64,000 nt of DNA from Porphyridium purpureum (lineage: Eukaryota; Rhodophyta; Bangiophyceae; Porphyridiales; Porphyridiaceae), in contig VRMN01000002.1 in NCBI GenBank assembly GCA_008690995.1, positions 1,736,001-1,800,000 on the forward strand, read 5' to 3'. A program made the translations under genes and the position numbers. Positions 26,876-36,488 of the stretch are shown here, piece after piece. Positions within the stretch are counted from its first letter, which is position 1. Every line of letters begins with the position of its first letter. The notes under the pieces were generated by a model, which had not been told where the DNA came from, ran no database searches, and was given only the letters and a program-made list of their open reading frames with translations.

Positions 26876-27523
26876 CTTTGAGGTTCGCACAAGAACACAA
26901 ACAAATCGATCCGCTGATATTTACCTTCTCCTCCTGCACTCTGCCGCCGTTCGGTCGCTCGCTCGCCCGCTCTCTGCCTTTATCACGCCTGCCGCCGTCC
27001 GATCTTCACACAAGCAACTAGATCCGTCTGTTCCGCGTCTGCCCCAGTCTGTGTGGCCTTCTTCCCATCCCAATCTCTCGCAACTATCTGAAGGATCGTA
27101 TGTAAACACGTTTGTTTTAATAGGAAACGAGTGTACCTCGAGGCGTCAACCAACCTCGTTCGCGCGCTCGGCCTCCACGCGGAAACAGACCAGCTGATGA
27201 TGAGTGGATGTGAACGCCACTCACGAGCAGAGGTGGTTCGAAATGGCTGGCACGATGATATGTGCTGTGAATGCGGCAGCGTCCTTGGGTGGAGACGGGC
27301 AAGTTCATCCACCTCAGCTAGATCAATCACGGATGTAAATATAACAGTGTTTTATAGAGGATTCACATCAACTCGGATACGACGTACACCGAGTCGATCG
27401 CTCAACCATTGCACGCCGCGCGTCAGCCTGCCGACCGAATATAAAAGCCGGCTCTCCCTTCGCGCGACCAGTCTCTGTACTTTCTCTGGGTATTTTCATC
27501 GTCAGGTACGCTCGCGCGGCAAC
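26876..27523. other. 650-bp intergenic region with an outward-facing TATA-like box
   Basis: It separates the triosephosphate isomerase start from the 3' end of the plastid coiled-coil gene; both flanking genes are on the minus strand. No gene of its own is visible. On the plus strand TATAAAAG (27440-27447) is followed by a pyrimidine-rich stretch and CTGTAC at 27475-27480, the layout of a core promoter pointing into the 3' end of the next gene. Confidence 0.35.
27440..27480 (+). promoter_or_regulatory. Putative orphan core promoter (TATA plus CTGTAC)
   Basis: TATAAAAG followed 28 bp later by CTGTAC in a CT-rich context. It would drive transcription antisense to the coding gene at 27524-28231, since no plus-strand gene follows. 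It may be chance. Confidence 0.25.
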
Positions 27524-28231
27524 TTAGAAGCGCGTCAGGCCGACCCACGTGAGGGAAAATGTGACGACGAGAGCCACAGAGAGCGCCGTCCTCATGTTCA
27601 TGACCTCGCGCCACTCCCACTGGTTCGCCTGTTGTACTTGTTCGTCTTGCACCTTTTGCTGAGTGTCGGCCACGATGTCCTTAGCCAGGGCAATCTTCTT
27701 TGTGGTCAGCGCCACCTCCTGCTGGTTTGCTTCCAGAGCGACCTTCAGCTCACGACCCTTGCTCTGGAGCACACCGAGCTCCTTCTCCAAAGTCGTCGCG
27801 AGACGAGTCTGCTCTTCAATGCGAGCCGCGTCTTCAGCGGACATAACATACTCGGGCTTGCGCGCAAGTGTCGAAGAGGCCTGGACAACCTTCGTCGGCG
27901 GCGCGTTTGGGCTTGACTCCACCGCAGGAGGGCCAAAGTGAAGCATCGCAGCAACTGCGACCGCCACGAGCGGGGGGACCACAAGGTACTTTGCCGGTCC
28001 CATGCTCTCAATGGTGCTCACGATGGTGCTATCCAGGGTGCTGTTGTCCTTGTCATCACGGATCTTCCTCTTCGGGTTCTCGTCGACCGACAGCACCATG
28101 GACACCACGCGGCGCCTCGGGACCGCCACATCGCGGACGCCGGCGCTGCCCGTGGACACCAAGCTCTTTGGCGCCGCGAACGCCGATGAAGCCGGCGCAA
28201 ACTGCACAAAGCCGCAAGACGAAAACGCCAT
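27524..28231 (-). CDS. Predicted plastid membrane protein with coiled coil, unknown function
   Basis: The 235-residue protein starts MAFSSCGFVQFAPASSAFAA, a red-lineage type transit peptide with Phe and a Ser-Ala-Phe-Ala-Ala cleavage context. After VVSMVLS and an acidic, charged stretch comes one membrane helix (YLVVPPLVAVAVAAMLHF), a Pro-rich spacer, then a long coiled coil (AEDAARIEEQTRLATTLEKE onward to about residue 205) and a second C-terminal helix (ALSVALVVTFSLTWVGL) ending in TRF. Two helices bracketing a coiled coil suggest a plastid-membrane scaffold or tether. I do not recognise a family. The gene faces away from FANCM with about 950 bp between starts. Confidence 0.75.
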   Translation of the reverse strand: MAFSSCGFVQFAPASSAFAAPKSLVSTGSAGVRDVAVPRRRVVSMVLSVDENPKRKIRDDKDNSTLDSTIVSTIESMGPAKYLVVPPLVAVAVAAMLHFGPPAVESSPNAPPTKVVQASSTLARKPEYVMSAEDAARIEEQTRLATTLEKELGVLQSKGRELKVALEANQQEVALTTKKIALAKDIVADTQQKVQDEQVQQANQWEWREVMNMRTALSVALVVTFSLTWVGLTRF

Positions 28232-29177
28232 GATGATCACTCCCTTGCTCCACTGAACCACCCGCCAACACCCTCTTACCTCTCTTCCTTTCTTCCCGCA
28301 CAAAGTGAACCACTGCACTGCCCCACAATTAAGATGTGAGCCACCTGCTTCTCTCTCTCCCGCTTCATGTTATCGCGCCTTTAAACCCTTCCGCAAGGTG
28401 CTAGGCAAACCACATTCCCTCCTAGATATTTCTGCGGTCACACATTGACGCTGACAAATTCGCTCCTACTACACCCTGCGTTCTCGAAGCGTTGCCCTCC
28501 GGTTCTGCTGATGGCTACAAATGGACGCCGCAGGATCAGCAAAAAACGATCCACTCGGCCCAGAAGTCATCACCAAAAGCAGCCAGAGCAAAAGGGACCA
28601 TGGCAGCACTCCAGCTCTCGTCCGCCCTCCCAACTCAGCTCAATGACTCACATTCCATCGGGAGATAACAGCAGTAGCACCATCTTCAAATGCAAACTGC
28701 ACGAGAACCCCCACCCCCACCCAACCCACCCACCAACAAGCGCCAAAAAGGCACTCAGCTCGCTTTGCGGCACGATCTGGGTTCCTACCACCGCCTGGAA
28801 TCCGGTCATAGGGGGGTGCGCCGGAGGTTCAGTGGGTGTCCAGTGTGAGAGGTACACTGAGAGCGGTACAGCGATGAGGCTGGCTCGGTGCTGTACTGTG
28901 TGTACAGTGTGGCGGTTTGGCGGGCGCCCAGCGCGCGAGCGCGGCAGAAGCGAAACGCAGGCGCAAACTGGCGTGGTGGACGTGCAGGCGCAGGGGGCCC
29001 CGGAGCAAGATGGCGGTTGTGGGTGAAATGTGCTGAGGATGCCGGGCATGTCTGGGCAAAGAACGTAGGTCCAGCCGTAAGAGCTTCCAGGTTCCCGCGT
29101 CAGTAATGCTTGTTTGTTCGTGAATGTCTCTCTCTCTCTCTCTCTTCCTCTCTGGGTGTAAGAATATTGCGCAGAGT
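28232..29177. other. Divergent promoter region between plastid protein gene and FANCM
   Basis: About 950 bp with no convincing gene. GTACAG or CTGTAC occurs three times in 42 bp (28866-28907). A CT dinucleotide tract covers 29126-29153, just ahead of the FANCM ATG. The rest is Pro/His-coding-like chance sequence with short C runs. Confidence 0.4.
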
Positions 29178-32100
29178 ATGGCGAGTGACGCTGACTTTTT
29201 TGAAATTGAAACAGATGATGAGGACAGCGGAAATGGTGGAGGGACGTACCTGGCTCGGCCACAAATGCCGGTCTCCGAGTCGGTCTGGCCTGTACAACCT
29301 CTGACAGATCAGAAACATCAGGCACAACCGCCGCAGCAGGAAAGACAGGAACACCACACTGATTGCATCGCTCAGGTACCGCCGAGAGATCGCGGTGGAG
29401 CCTTGTTGAGTACGCATGAGCGAGGTAGTTCGACGCTGATCGGACAACATCATGCGCACACGCTGCCAAACACACAAAGTTTCCAGAATCAAGGTCACCA
29501 GCGGAAATCGCTGGGATTAAATATGACGCGCAACCAAGACGCGCAACCGATAGAGTGCGTCGCCGACATGCTCGACGAAGATGATTGGGACATTGACATG
29601 GAGGTAGTAGAACGGATTGAGCGCGCGCATATGGAACAAAAGTTGCATGGTGCAACGCACACAGACGGACATTATCCGCCCGAAAGCTGCTTTCGCGAAC
29701 CAGAAAGACAAGGACCAATGCCTACACAGGCGCTGTCCGCAAGGAGCATCGAAAGGGGTACCCTGAACGCGGGCCCAGTCTGCAATTTTCCGCCGCAGTC
29801 GTACAACGCGACCGTTGGACTCTGCGTTTCGACAGAGCCGAGTCCAGCCACACCTTCTTCAGGTCCTCGCTTGGCGTGTGCGCAGTTTACGGGGAACGCT
29901 TCCGCACCACTGGCACGGCTTGACGCGAGTGCGAGCATGCAAGGAAATTTGTTGGCCGGACTTCCAGGTAAATCGTCATCGTCGCCAGCGCTGCACCTGG
30001 CAAAGCCCTGTGAGGTCATTGAAATTACGCAGCCGTGGTCGTCCTCTGCGGGTGACTTTACACAGTCAAACGTCCAGCACCATCTCGTCACAGAGCATTA
30101 TCTTGTTCAAAGCCTGGAACCCGTAGCAGAAGGTAATTTGAACGGGAATGAGCATGAGCACGAACTCAAGCAGACGACACTCGATGCGTTCGTCCGTGGA
30201 AGGGGCAAAGGAGCAGCTGCCGGTGTGTCTTCCTCACCGCCACCAGACGTGGTCTTTGTACGTGCACGCAGTGTCGATGCGAAGCATCATCCCTTGGTGG
30301 AAGCGACCGTGCAAGACACGTGTGGCACCAATGGCGCTGCTGCTCCTTCCTCGCTGTACGCACACTGGATCGTGCCGTCCAATTTGAATTTGCGACCGTA
30401 CCAGAGCTCCCTGGCGGCATCGGCGCTGGGCGCGAACAGCCTGATCTGCCTTCCCACCGGGCTTGGCAAGACGCGCATTGCATCTGTACTAATCCTGAAC
30501 ATGGTCCATTGGTTTCCGAGGGGTCGCACTCTGTTCATTGCGCCGACGCGACCGCTGATTACCCAGCAGCGTGCATCAATTCTTGACACTACGGGATTGA
30601 GCCCGGAGTTTGTGCAGGAAGTGACTGGCATGACACCAGCCAAGGACCGCGCCGCGGCATGGCGCTCATCGGGCAGCAGTCAAAGTGCCGTAAAAGTGGT
30701 CGTCGCGACCGCGCAAGTTGCACTGAATGACTTGCTCGCTGGGAAAGTCGATGCATCTGCGTTCGTGCTTGTGGTGGTGGATGAAGCACACCGCGCGCGT
30801 GGGAATACCGCCGCATGCAAACTCGTGCAAGAGCTCATGCTCCGCACTCAGTACACGATTCGCGTCGTGGGTCTTTCAGCGACACCTGGAAACTCTAAAG
30901 AGCTGGTGCAGGAGCTCGTTACCAACTTAAGCATTACCAGGGTGTGCTGCAAGTCCGAAACTGACGCCGACGTTGCCCCATATGTTCACGCCCGCAAAAA
31001 GAAGAGTGTTGTAGTAACGCTTCAGGGACACTTGCTCGGTGCTGTGCTTCAGTGTGCGCTTCTGGGCGAATCAGCTCTGACGCGGCTTGCAAATCTGCGC
31101 ATCCTGCTTTTCCCGGTGCGCGAATGCTTTTCTGTGCTCAAGCAGCAGCTGGCTGATCTTCGAGCGCGCAACTTTGAGCCTGCTGCCATGCCGCTGGCGC
31201 AGCTAGAAATGAACAGAGCTCCAGACGAAGAAAGAAAGGAAGCATACGATACACTTCCTTCGTTGGGGATGATACGGGCGGTGCGTCAAAGGTGGCTGGA
31301 AACGCTGCCTCCGGAAACTACCAGCCGCGAGAAGTACGCCATTGAGGGCGACTTTGCGTTCTTGACGGTGTGGGCACAGCTCATGCGCACGCTGAAAACT
31401 CACGGCATTCGTGCCATCCAGGCCAACTTGCACCGACTACATGCTGGACCACAGACCTCACGCGCGAGAATCGAATGTTGTAACTCGCCGGTATTTCGCG
31501 CGCTTCTCAGCTTTGTCGATTCGGCGGTCCGGGATGGAGCTGTGCACCCCAAGGTGCTGCTCTGTGAGCACGTTGTGCTGGATCACATGCGGAAAACACA
31601 AACTGGGACAAGGCCCGCCGCGAGCGGCGGCGGTGGCGATCCAAAGGGTTCACAGAGCAGTAATGTGATCATCTTCACCGAATTCAGGGAGAGTGTGGCC
31701 GAGCTCGAGTCGCGCTTCGCTAAGCATCGTCCAGTTGTCCGAGCTGCCGGGTTCGTAGGACAGGCCAACGCCGGGTCTAAGAAAGAGCGCGAGCAGGAAG
31801 CCAGGGCGATGAATGACGACGGTGAGAGGGGCAATGCGAATGACAGGACGAACGGGCTGCACGCGCCCCGGCGCGGTATGAAGCAACGGGAGCAGCGCGC
31901 AGTCATCGAGGCCTTCCATCGAGGAGAAATCAATGTGCTGATAGCAACCTGCATTGGCGAGGAAGGCCTTGACATTGGGAGTGTAGATCTGATTGTTATG
32001 TTCGACGTGAGCCGCAGTCAGGTGCGATGGATTCAACGCATGGGCCGAACAGGCCGCACCAAGCGCGGGAATGTGGTGGCTCTTGTAACAGGCGGTGCGG

Positions 32101-35100
32101 AACAAAAGGCGCTGCAGCAGCTCGTTGACGCAACCATAGACATTCCGCCGTACGTCAAACACCCCCAGTGTCATCTCAACTTGTATGAACCATGCGCAAC
32201 GCTCCTCCCTCCGTGCATTGGTCGTCTCAAAGGAGAGATGAGACACGTGTTTCAAGTCGAAAAGCCGCGCGCTCCTGTGGGAACCGAAGCTGGTCTGAGA
32301 GATTCATTTCTTGGAAAGTCAAAAGTCAAAGCAGGGAAAAAGAGCGTTTGGGAGGATGCTTTGTTGATCCATCGGAATGACTGCCAGGACGCGTCGAAGG
32401 AAAAGGAACGCGGCGCATTGTTTTCCATGCTGTCTGAACGTACTCGTGCGCGCGCAGCCGCTATTTGTGACAATGCATACGCTCGAAACAAGGGAAGCTT
32501 GGAGCCTTTTTTGAACAGCATGGACCTCAAGGAATGGGCGAACCACGTCGAGAAAAGGTCAAGTATCTCGTCTTTCTCAAAAGATGTCAATACGAAACCC
32601 ATTGACGGCGGAGCCTTGAATGGACTGGCTGGGACAGGCTTTTTTCGCATATGTGTATCACTTTCCAGTAGTGTCAAAAACATGGTTGCGCAAGCAGTGG
32701 TGCGTTCATGCGAGGATGTGTTTTTTGGGACTGTGTCCGTGGGTCAGTATGTGGCCGCGCGCAACGCACTGCTCGCGAAAGTGAAAGTTATGCAATCGAA
32801 GAACGCACCCAAGCAAAATGGGGAAGAGCTAGTAGATGTTGAAGAGATGGGCGATGGTACGGACGACGATGCGTGCGTCGTCTTTGGTTCGGCATTCTCC
32901 TCTCCAGCTTCGTCGTTTTCCAAGTCCTCTTTACCTACCTCCTCATCTTGCTTGCCTGCCCGAAAGAGCAGGGAGAAAAAGGCGTCGGTGCAAGCACGAG
33001 ATGCAAACTGTGAGGTTGATTTGGAGATGGCAATTGACTTTCCCCTCACATTCGCAGGCGCAGCTCATAGCTTTCCGCATGAACTTGAAGGTGCAGAGCA
33101 GACCGGGGGCCAGGCTACTTTGCAGCCGGCCGACTGCGTGTTTGAGGAAAGAGGTCCGACGAAGCACATCCCTCGGTCTGAACCGAAGAGAAGAAGGAAA
33201 AATGAGGGTGCGATGCGACAAAATTTGGAGGCTGAAAAACACAGAAAGACGAGAAACTTGGCACCCACTGCGTCTCCCGGTAATGATGATTGCGTTGTGA
33301 AAGGCGACGGACAAGTGGTCCTTCAGGAGAAGTCAAAGTCTCGTCAGACTGGGCTCGGAGAATCTGTTTTGTTTTGCAAGAATGGGATTGAGCAAGAGCA
33401 GGCGAAGAGTCCACATGCTTTCGCGAATAGGGAAAAGAGGCGTGAAATTGACCGGGGGAGGGAAAGTGACAGCGATTCATGTTCCTCCTTTGAGGTATGC
33501 GGAGTGTCCGACATTGTTTCGTCCAAGCCGCGACGGCGAGCGGGCCTAAAATTGCATTCTCATCACGCCACCTTTGCCACAGAGAAAAGCCGCCGCTCTG
33601 AGCGAGCTAGTGCTTCTGTTGCTGACGGAGGTGATGCTGCTTCTTCTCGTGCTGGTACCTATAATGATCGCGGGTGCATGCTTAAAATGGGTAATCCAGA
33701 ATCAGTGGCGGAAGGATCGCGAAAGCATCGGCGGGCGCCCTTACTTATCGTTTCGAGTGATGATGACGAGTCTTCCGAGGATTTAGCACTTGAACAAATT
33801 CGGAAGTTGCAACCAACAGGGAGGCCATTGTCAATAAGCCCGCGTAAAATCATGAAGCATGCGCCGACGGCACATTCACGTTTGCGCGGCCCGGCAAAAG
33901 CAAGCTCACATCTCATGGCTTCTCACTCCAGTGAAGCAGGTGAACTCGAAGATGAAGACGCGCAAGTTGGCACAAATGTAGACGCGGTACTAAAGGACCG
34001 TAGCAGTCCGAGCGACTCACATGTCTCATTATGTTGCGAATGCGGTCTGGGCGGCCTGCTGGTGTGCTGTGATGCCTGTCCGGGTGCGCTCCACCTCGAG
34101 TGCGCCAAACCCCCATTACGTATCGTCCCCGAAGGCGAGTGGCTTTGCGGCCAGTGTCACAAGTGGGGTGCTAAGGATTGTGGCGCTTTCCCGAATGGGG
34201 GAGTGGTGAAAGGAGAAGCTCCCAAGATGAAGCGCAAGCGGCTGATTCGCCATGAAGACGCAGAATTGAGTCAGGACCTCATCGTGGAGATCGCTGATGA
34301 ATTGAATGGGAACGATTCCGTTGATTCCTATAGTGATGATGACACATGCAATCTTGGTGAACGCAGCCACCGTCAAGCTCAGAAAGCTGACCAACAGGTG
34401 AAGCTTCAATGCGAGGAGCATCAGCGGGAGCAACAACAGCAGCCTATTCTTTCTGGACGACAGATTCACCCGCGAAAACCAATATTGAAAGATGATGAAG
34501 ATGACGATGATGATTCTGAACAAGGAGAGAATGCGGATAAGGCTCAAAGGCATCACGTGTCGGCAGTGGAAGGTAAGCTGCAAGAACGCAGGAGAAAATG
34601 CGAGTCAGACGAAGGTCCAGTTAAATGCAAAAGTTTGAAGCAGCCAAGTCGTGCATTGCATCCGCAGGCACAGAGAAAGGGGAGGAAGAGAGACACACGA
34701 AGTACTGGCTTTGCTGTCGACAGTACCGCGAAACGCGCTCGCAACAAGCGTTCAGCAGCATTTTATTTTGAAGAAGAAGCAGCTGAGGATTCAGACACAC
34801 AGCTGAAGAAGCAGGCGCGTACAGGCGACCAGGACTCTTACACGTCTGTGGATGATTGCATTGGATCACTGGAGCACTTTCTGGTGAATTCAGTCCCGCA
34901 TGATACCGACTCTACACCAGCTCGCAGGAGTCATGGCAACAGCATTCGAGAGTCAGATTCTCCAGACTGTCCGCAGTCGCTCGATATCTACCGGCGCGCT
35001 ATGTTGACGCAGTACCAGCACGAGATGAACTTTGCAACGCCCATGAATCGAAAGCGAAAGCGGGCTGGAGCGTCTCGGCTCGCGGATATAGCTCGCAGAC

Positions 35101-36368
35101 TTGACATGAATTTGGACCGGGATGTGCAACAAAGACAGAGCAAAGTGATTCAGGCGAAGCGTCTTGGCACGGAAATGGAAAGCGGAGAAGAGAACGCGAA
35201 TGTGTCGGTCGCGGGTCTTGCAGGACAGAACGGTGCTCTTCCCTGGCATGACGATAGCTCCAGTTCAGAATCCGACGCATCAGATCCTGTGGGCAGACTA
35301 GAACTGTTTCCTGTGCTGAGACAGCGACTTGCGAACCATTCTACTGACGCAGGCATCGCAGGACCAAGCAAGAATCATCAAAGTGTCACGCATCCATCTC
35401 TGCACTTGCTTTCCGCGAGCAAGCCGCCTGCCGATCAGGCTGGCCAAGGGCGACTTTCAAGTGCAGCTCACAGAGAGAAAGTCGAGGCTGATGTGCTGGA
35501 CGCCCTGAATTCGCGTGACTCGCGCTTTGGCGCACGCGGTATCCTTGGAGGCGCGCGGGTGTGGGACATTCATTTGCAGCGACAAGCGCAAGAGGTCAAG
35601 GAGCATATAGGCTATGACTTTGAGTGCAGTCCCGTGATCCTCTTGGCGCCGCGACTGATGAATAGTCCACTGGGCCAATTTCTGGCGTCGTCTCAAAGCG
35701 GTCTGGACTGCAGCGGCAACATTGGCGGGGAGGCTCTTGGTGTGCAGCCGGATGTTTTAGTAAGTGCAACCTGTGGTCTGCTCATTCGAAGACACTCCGC
35801 GATGTGCAAAGAGGTGCAAACGCGGTCGCAAGCGAGCGAACTGCTTGCTTGGATTCGCAACCTGCAAAGCGAGCTGCGATGCGTGGTCGTGGTATGCGTC
35901 ATGGATGACCAGACCAAGCAAATCAGCCAGGCGGTGCAAGCTATTTTGGGCGAAATGGTACGTGCGTATCCAGGCACAGTTCGGGGTTGTGTCCTGACCG
36001 AGCAGCAATGCATGGCCCCTGCCAAGTCTTCGTCAGCGTCATCGACTCTGGTAGACATTATCCGTGCGCTACATGCGTCGGAGCTGGCACGATGCCCGCA
36101 GTCGATCGAGGCGCTGCGCGTGTTTCGGAGAGTTATTGGGGGCGGGAAGCTGAAGCAGGTCGAAGCGCTGCGTTCCGTCCTGGCTGGCCACGCGCACGCG
36201 AGTGTGCTCGCTCTCCTACTGGCTCGCGCGGGGTCTTTGGCAAAATTGGCTTCGTTCTCTGTGCAAGAAATCCAAGCGTTGTTGCCGCCTGCGGTGCTTT
36301 CGCCCGCACTTTGCTCCGACTTGTATGCGATGTGTGCGCTGACGGCGTCCGAGTATGCCTTGGTATGA
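29178..36368 (+). CDS. FANCM: FANCM/Mph1/Hef-family DNA helicase with embedded PHD finger
   Basis: The 2396-residue protein starts MASDADFFEIETDDEDSGNG. After an unstructured N-terminus the SF2 helicase spans about residues 400-1010: RPYQSSL, LICLPTGLGKT (Walker A), VVVVDEAHRARGN (DEAH), VGLSATPGN, then IATCIGEEGLDIGSVDLI and RWIQRMGRTGRTKRG. This DEAH form with EEGLDIG is typical of FANCM, which remodels forks and crosslinks. A long acidic, low-complexity middle contains a C4HC3 PHD finger (about 1614-1660: CCEC, CCDAC, HLEC, WLCGQC). The C-terminus (from about 2150) looks like an ERCC4 fold with a helix-hairpin-helix end, but lacks the GDY and ERK catalytic motifs, so it is probably a pseudonuclease as in FANCM. 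The PHD finger is unexpected for the family. Confidence 0.92.
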   Translation: MASDADFFEIETDDEDSGNGGGTYLARPQMPVSESVWPVQPLTDQKHQAQPPQQERQEHHTDCIAQVPPRDRGGALLSTHERGSSTLIGQHHAHTLPNTQSFQNQGHQRKSLGLNMTRNQDAQPIECVADMLDEDDWDIDMEVVERIERAHMEQKLHGATHTDGHYPPESCFREPERQGPMPTQALSARSIERGTLNAGPVCNFPPQSYNATVGLCVSTEPSPATPSSGPRLACAQFTGNASAPLARLDASASMQGNLLAGLPGKSSSSPALHLAKPCEVIEITQPWSSSAGDFTQSNVQHHLVTEHYLVQSLEPVAEGNLNGNEHEHELKQTTLDAFVRGRGKGAAAGVSSSPPPDVVFVRARSVDAKHHPLVEATVQDTCGTNGAAAPSSLYAHWIVPSNLNLRPYQSSLAASALGANSLICLPTGLGKTRIASVLILNMVHWFPRGRTLFIAPTRPLITQQRASILDTTGLSPEFVQEVTGMTPAKDRAAAWRSSGSSQSAVKVVVATAQVALNDLLAGKVDASAFVLVVVDEAHRARGNTAACKLVQELMLRTQYTIRVVGLSATPGNSKELVQELVTNLSITRVCCKSETDADVAPYVHARKKKSVVVTLQGHLLGAVLQCALLGESALTRLANLRILLFPVRECFSVLKQQLADLRARNFEPAAMPLAQLEMNRAPDEERKEAYDTLPSLGMIRAVRQRWLETLPPETTSREKYAIEGDFAFLTVWAQLMRTLKTHGIRAIQANLHRLHAGPQTSRARIECCNSPVFRALLSFVDSAVRDGAVHPKVLLCEHVVLDHMRKTQTGTRPAASGGGGDPKGSQSSNVIIFTEFRESVAELESRFAKHRPVVRAAGFVGQANAGSKKEREQEARAMNDDGERGNANDRTNGLHAPRRGMKQREQRAVIEAFHRGEINVLIATCIGEEGLDIGSVDLIVMFDVSRSQVRWIQRMGRTGRTKRGNVVALVTGGAEQKALQQLVDATIDIPPYVKHPQCHLNLYEPCATLLPPCIGRLKGEMRHVFQVEKPRAPVGTEAGLRDSFLGKSKVKAGKKSVWEDALLIHRNDCQDASKEKERGALFSMLSERTRARAAAICDNAYARNKGSLEPFLNSMDLKEWANHVEKRSSISSFSKDVNTKPIDGGALNGLAGTGFFRICVSLSSSVKNMVAQAVVRSCEDVFFGTVSVGQYVAARNALLAKVKVMQSKNAPKQNGEELVDVEEMGDGTDDDACVVFGSAFSSPASSFSKSSLPTSSSCLPARKSREKKASVQARDANCEVDLEMAIDFPLTFAGAAHSFPHELEGAEQTGGQATLQPADCVFEERGPTKHIPRSEPKRRRKNEGAMRQNLEAEKHRKTRNLAPTASPGNDDCVVKGDGQVVLQEKSKSRQTGLGESVLFCKNGIEQEQAKSPHAFANREKRREIDRGRESDSDSCSSFEVCGVSDIVSSKPRRRAGLKLHSHHATFATEKSRRSERASASVADGGDAASSRAGTYNDRGCMLKMGNPESVAEGSRKHRRAPLLIVSSDDDESSEDLALEQIRKLQPTGRPLSISPRKIMKHAPTAHSRLRGPAKASSHLMASHSSEAGELEDEDAQVGTNVDAVLKDRSSPSDSHVSLCCECGLGGLLVCCDACPGALHLECAKPPLRIVPEGEWLCGQCHKWGAKDCGAFPNGGVVKGEAPKMKRKRLIRHEDAELSQDLIVEIADELNGNDSVDSYSDDDTCNLGERSHRQAQKADQQVKLQCEEHQREQQQQPILSGRQIHPRKPILKDDEDDDDDSEQGENADKAQRHHVSAVEGKLQERRRKCESDEGPVKCKSLKQPSRALHPQAQRKGRKRDTRSTGFAVDSTAKRARNKRSAAFYFEEEAAEDSDTQLKKQARTGDQDSYTSVDDCIGSLEHFLVNSVPHDTDSTPARRSHGNSIRESDSPDCPQSLDIYRRAMLTQYQHEMNFATPMNRKRKRAGASRLADIARRLDMNLDRDVQQRQSKVIQAKRLGTEMESGEENANVSVAGLAGQNGALPWHDDSSSSESDASDPVGRLELFPVLRQRLANHSTDAGIAGPSKNHQSVTHPSLHLLSASKPPADQAGQGRLSSAAHREKVEADVLDALNSRDSRFGARGILGGARVWDIHLQRQAQEVKEHIGYDFECSPVILLAPRLMNSPLGQFLASSQSGLDCSGNIGGEALGVQPDVLVSATCGLLIRRHSAMCKEVQTRSQASELLAWIRNLQSELRCVVVVCVMDDQTKQISQAVQAILGEMVRAYPGTVRGCVLTEQQCMAPAKSSSASSTLVDIIRALHASELARCPQSIEALRVFRRVIGGGKLKQVEALRSVLAGHAHASVLALLLARAGSLAKLASFSVQEIQALLPPAVLSPALCSDLYAMCALTASEYALV

Positions 36369-36488
36369 GAAGAGCAGACCATCATCCACACACCCCATTT
36401 CACTAGCCGCACAAAAATATTGGAATCGTAAAATAACACTGTTTCATGCAGGAATAACGCAAATCACGTGAGAGTCGGCCCGGCGCGC

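Noticed and set aside
28445-29026. Plus-strand frame of about 190 codons upstream of FANCM
   Set aside because: Pro/His/Arg/Gly-rich chance translation of promoter DNA, no domain and no conserved start.
28648-29718. Minus-strand open frame of about 350 codons overlapping the FANCM 5' end
   Set aside because: It lies antisense to the FANCM N-terminus and its promoter, with Cys/Pro/Arg/Leu-rich sequence and no conserved motifs; a shadow frame.
35693-36439. Minus-strand frame of about 250 codons opposite the FANCM C-terminus
   Set aside because: Antisense shadow of a strongly supported gene; codon pattern follows the plus-strand frame.
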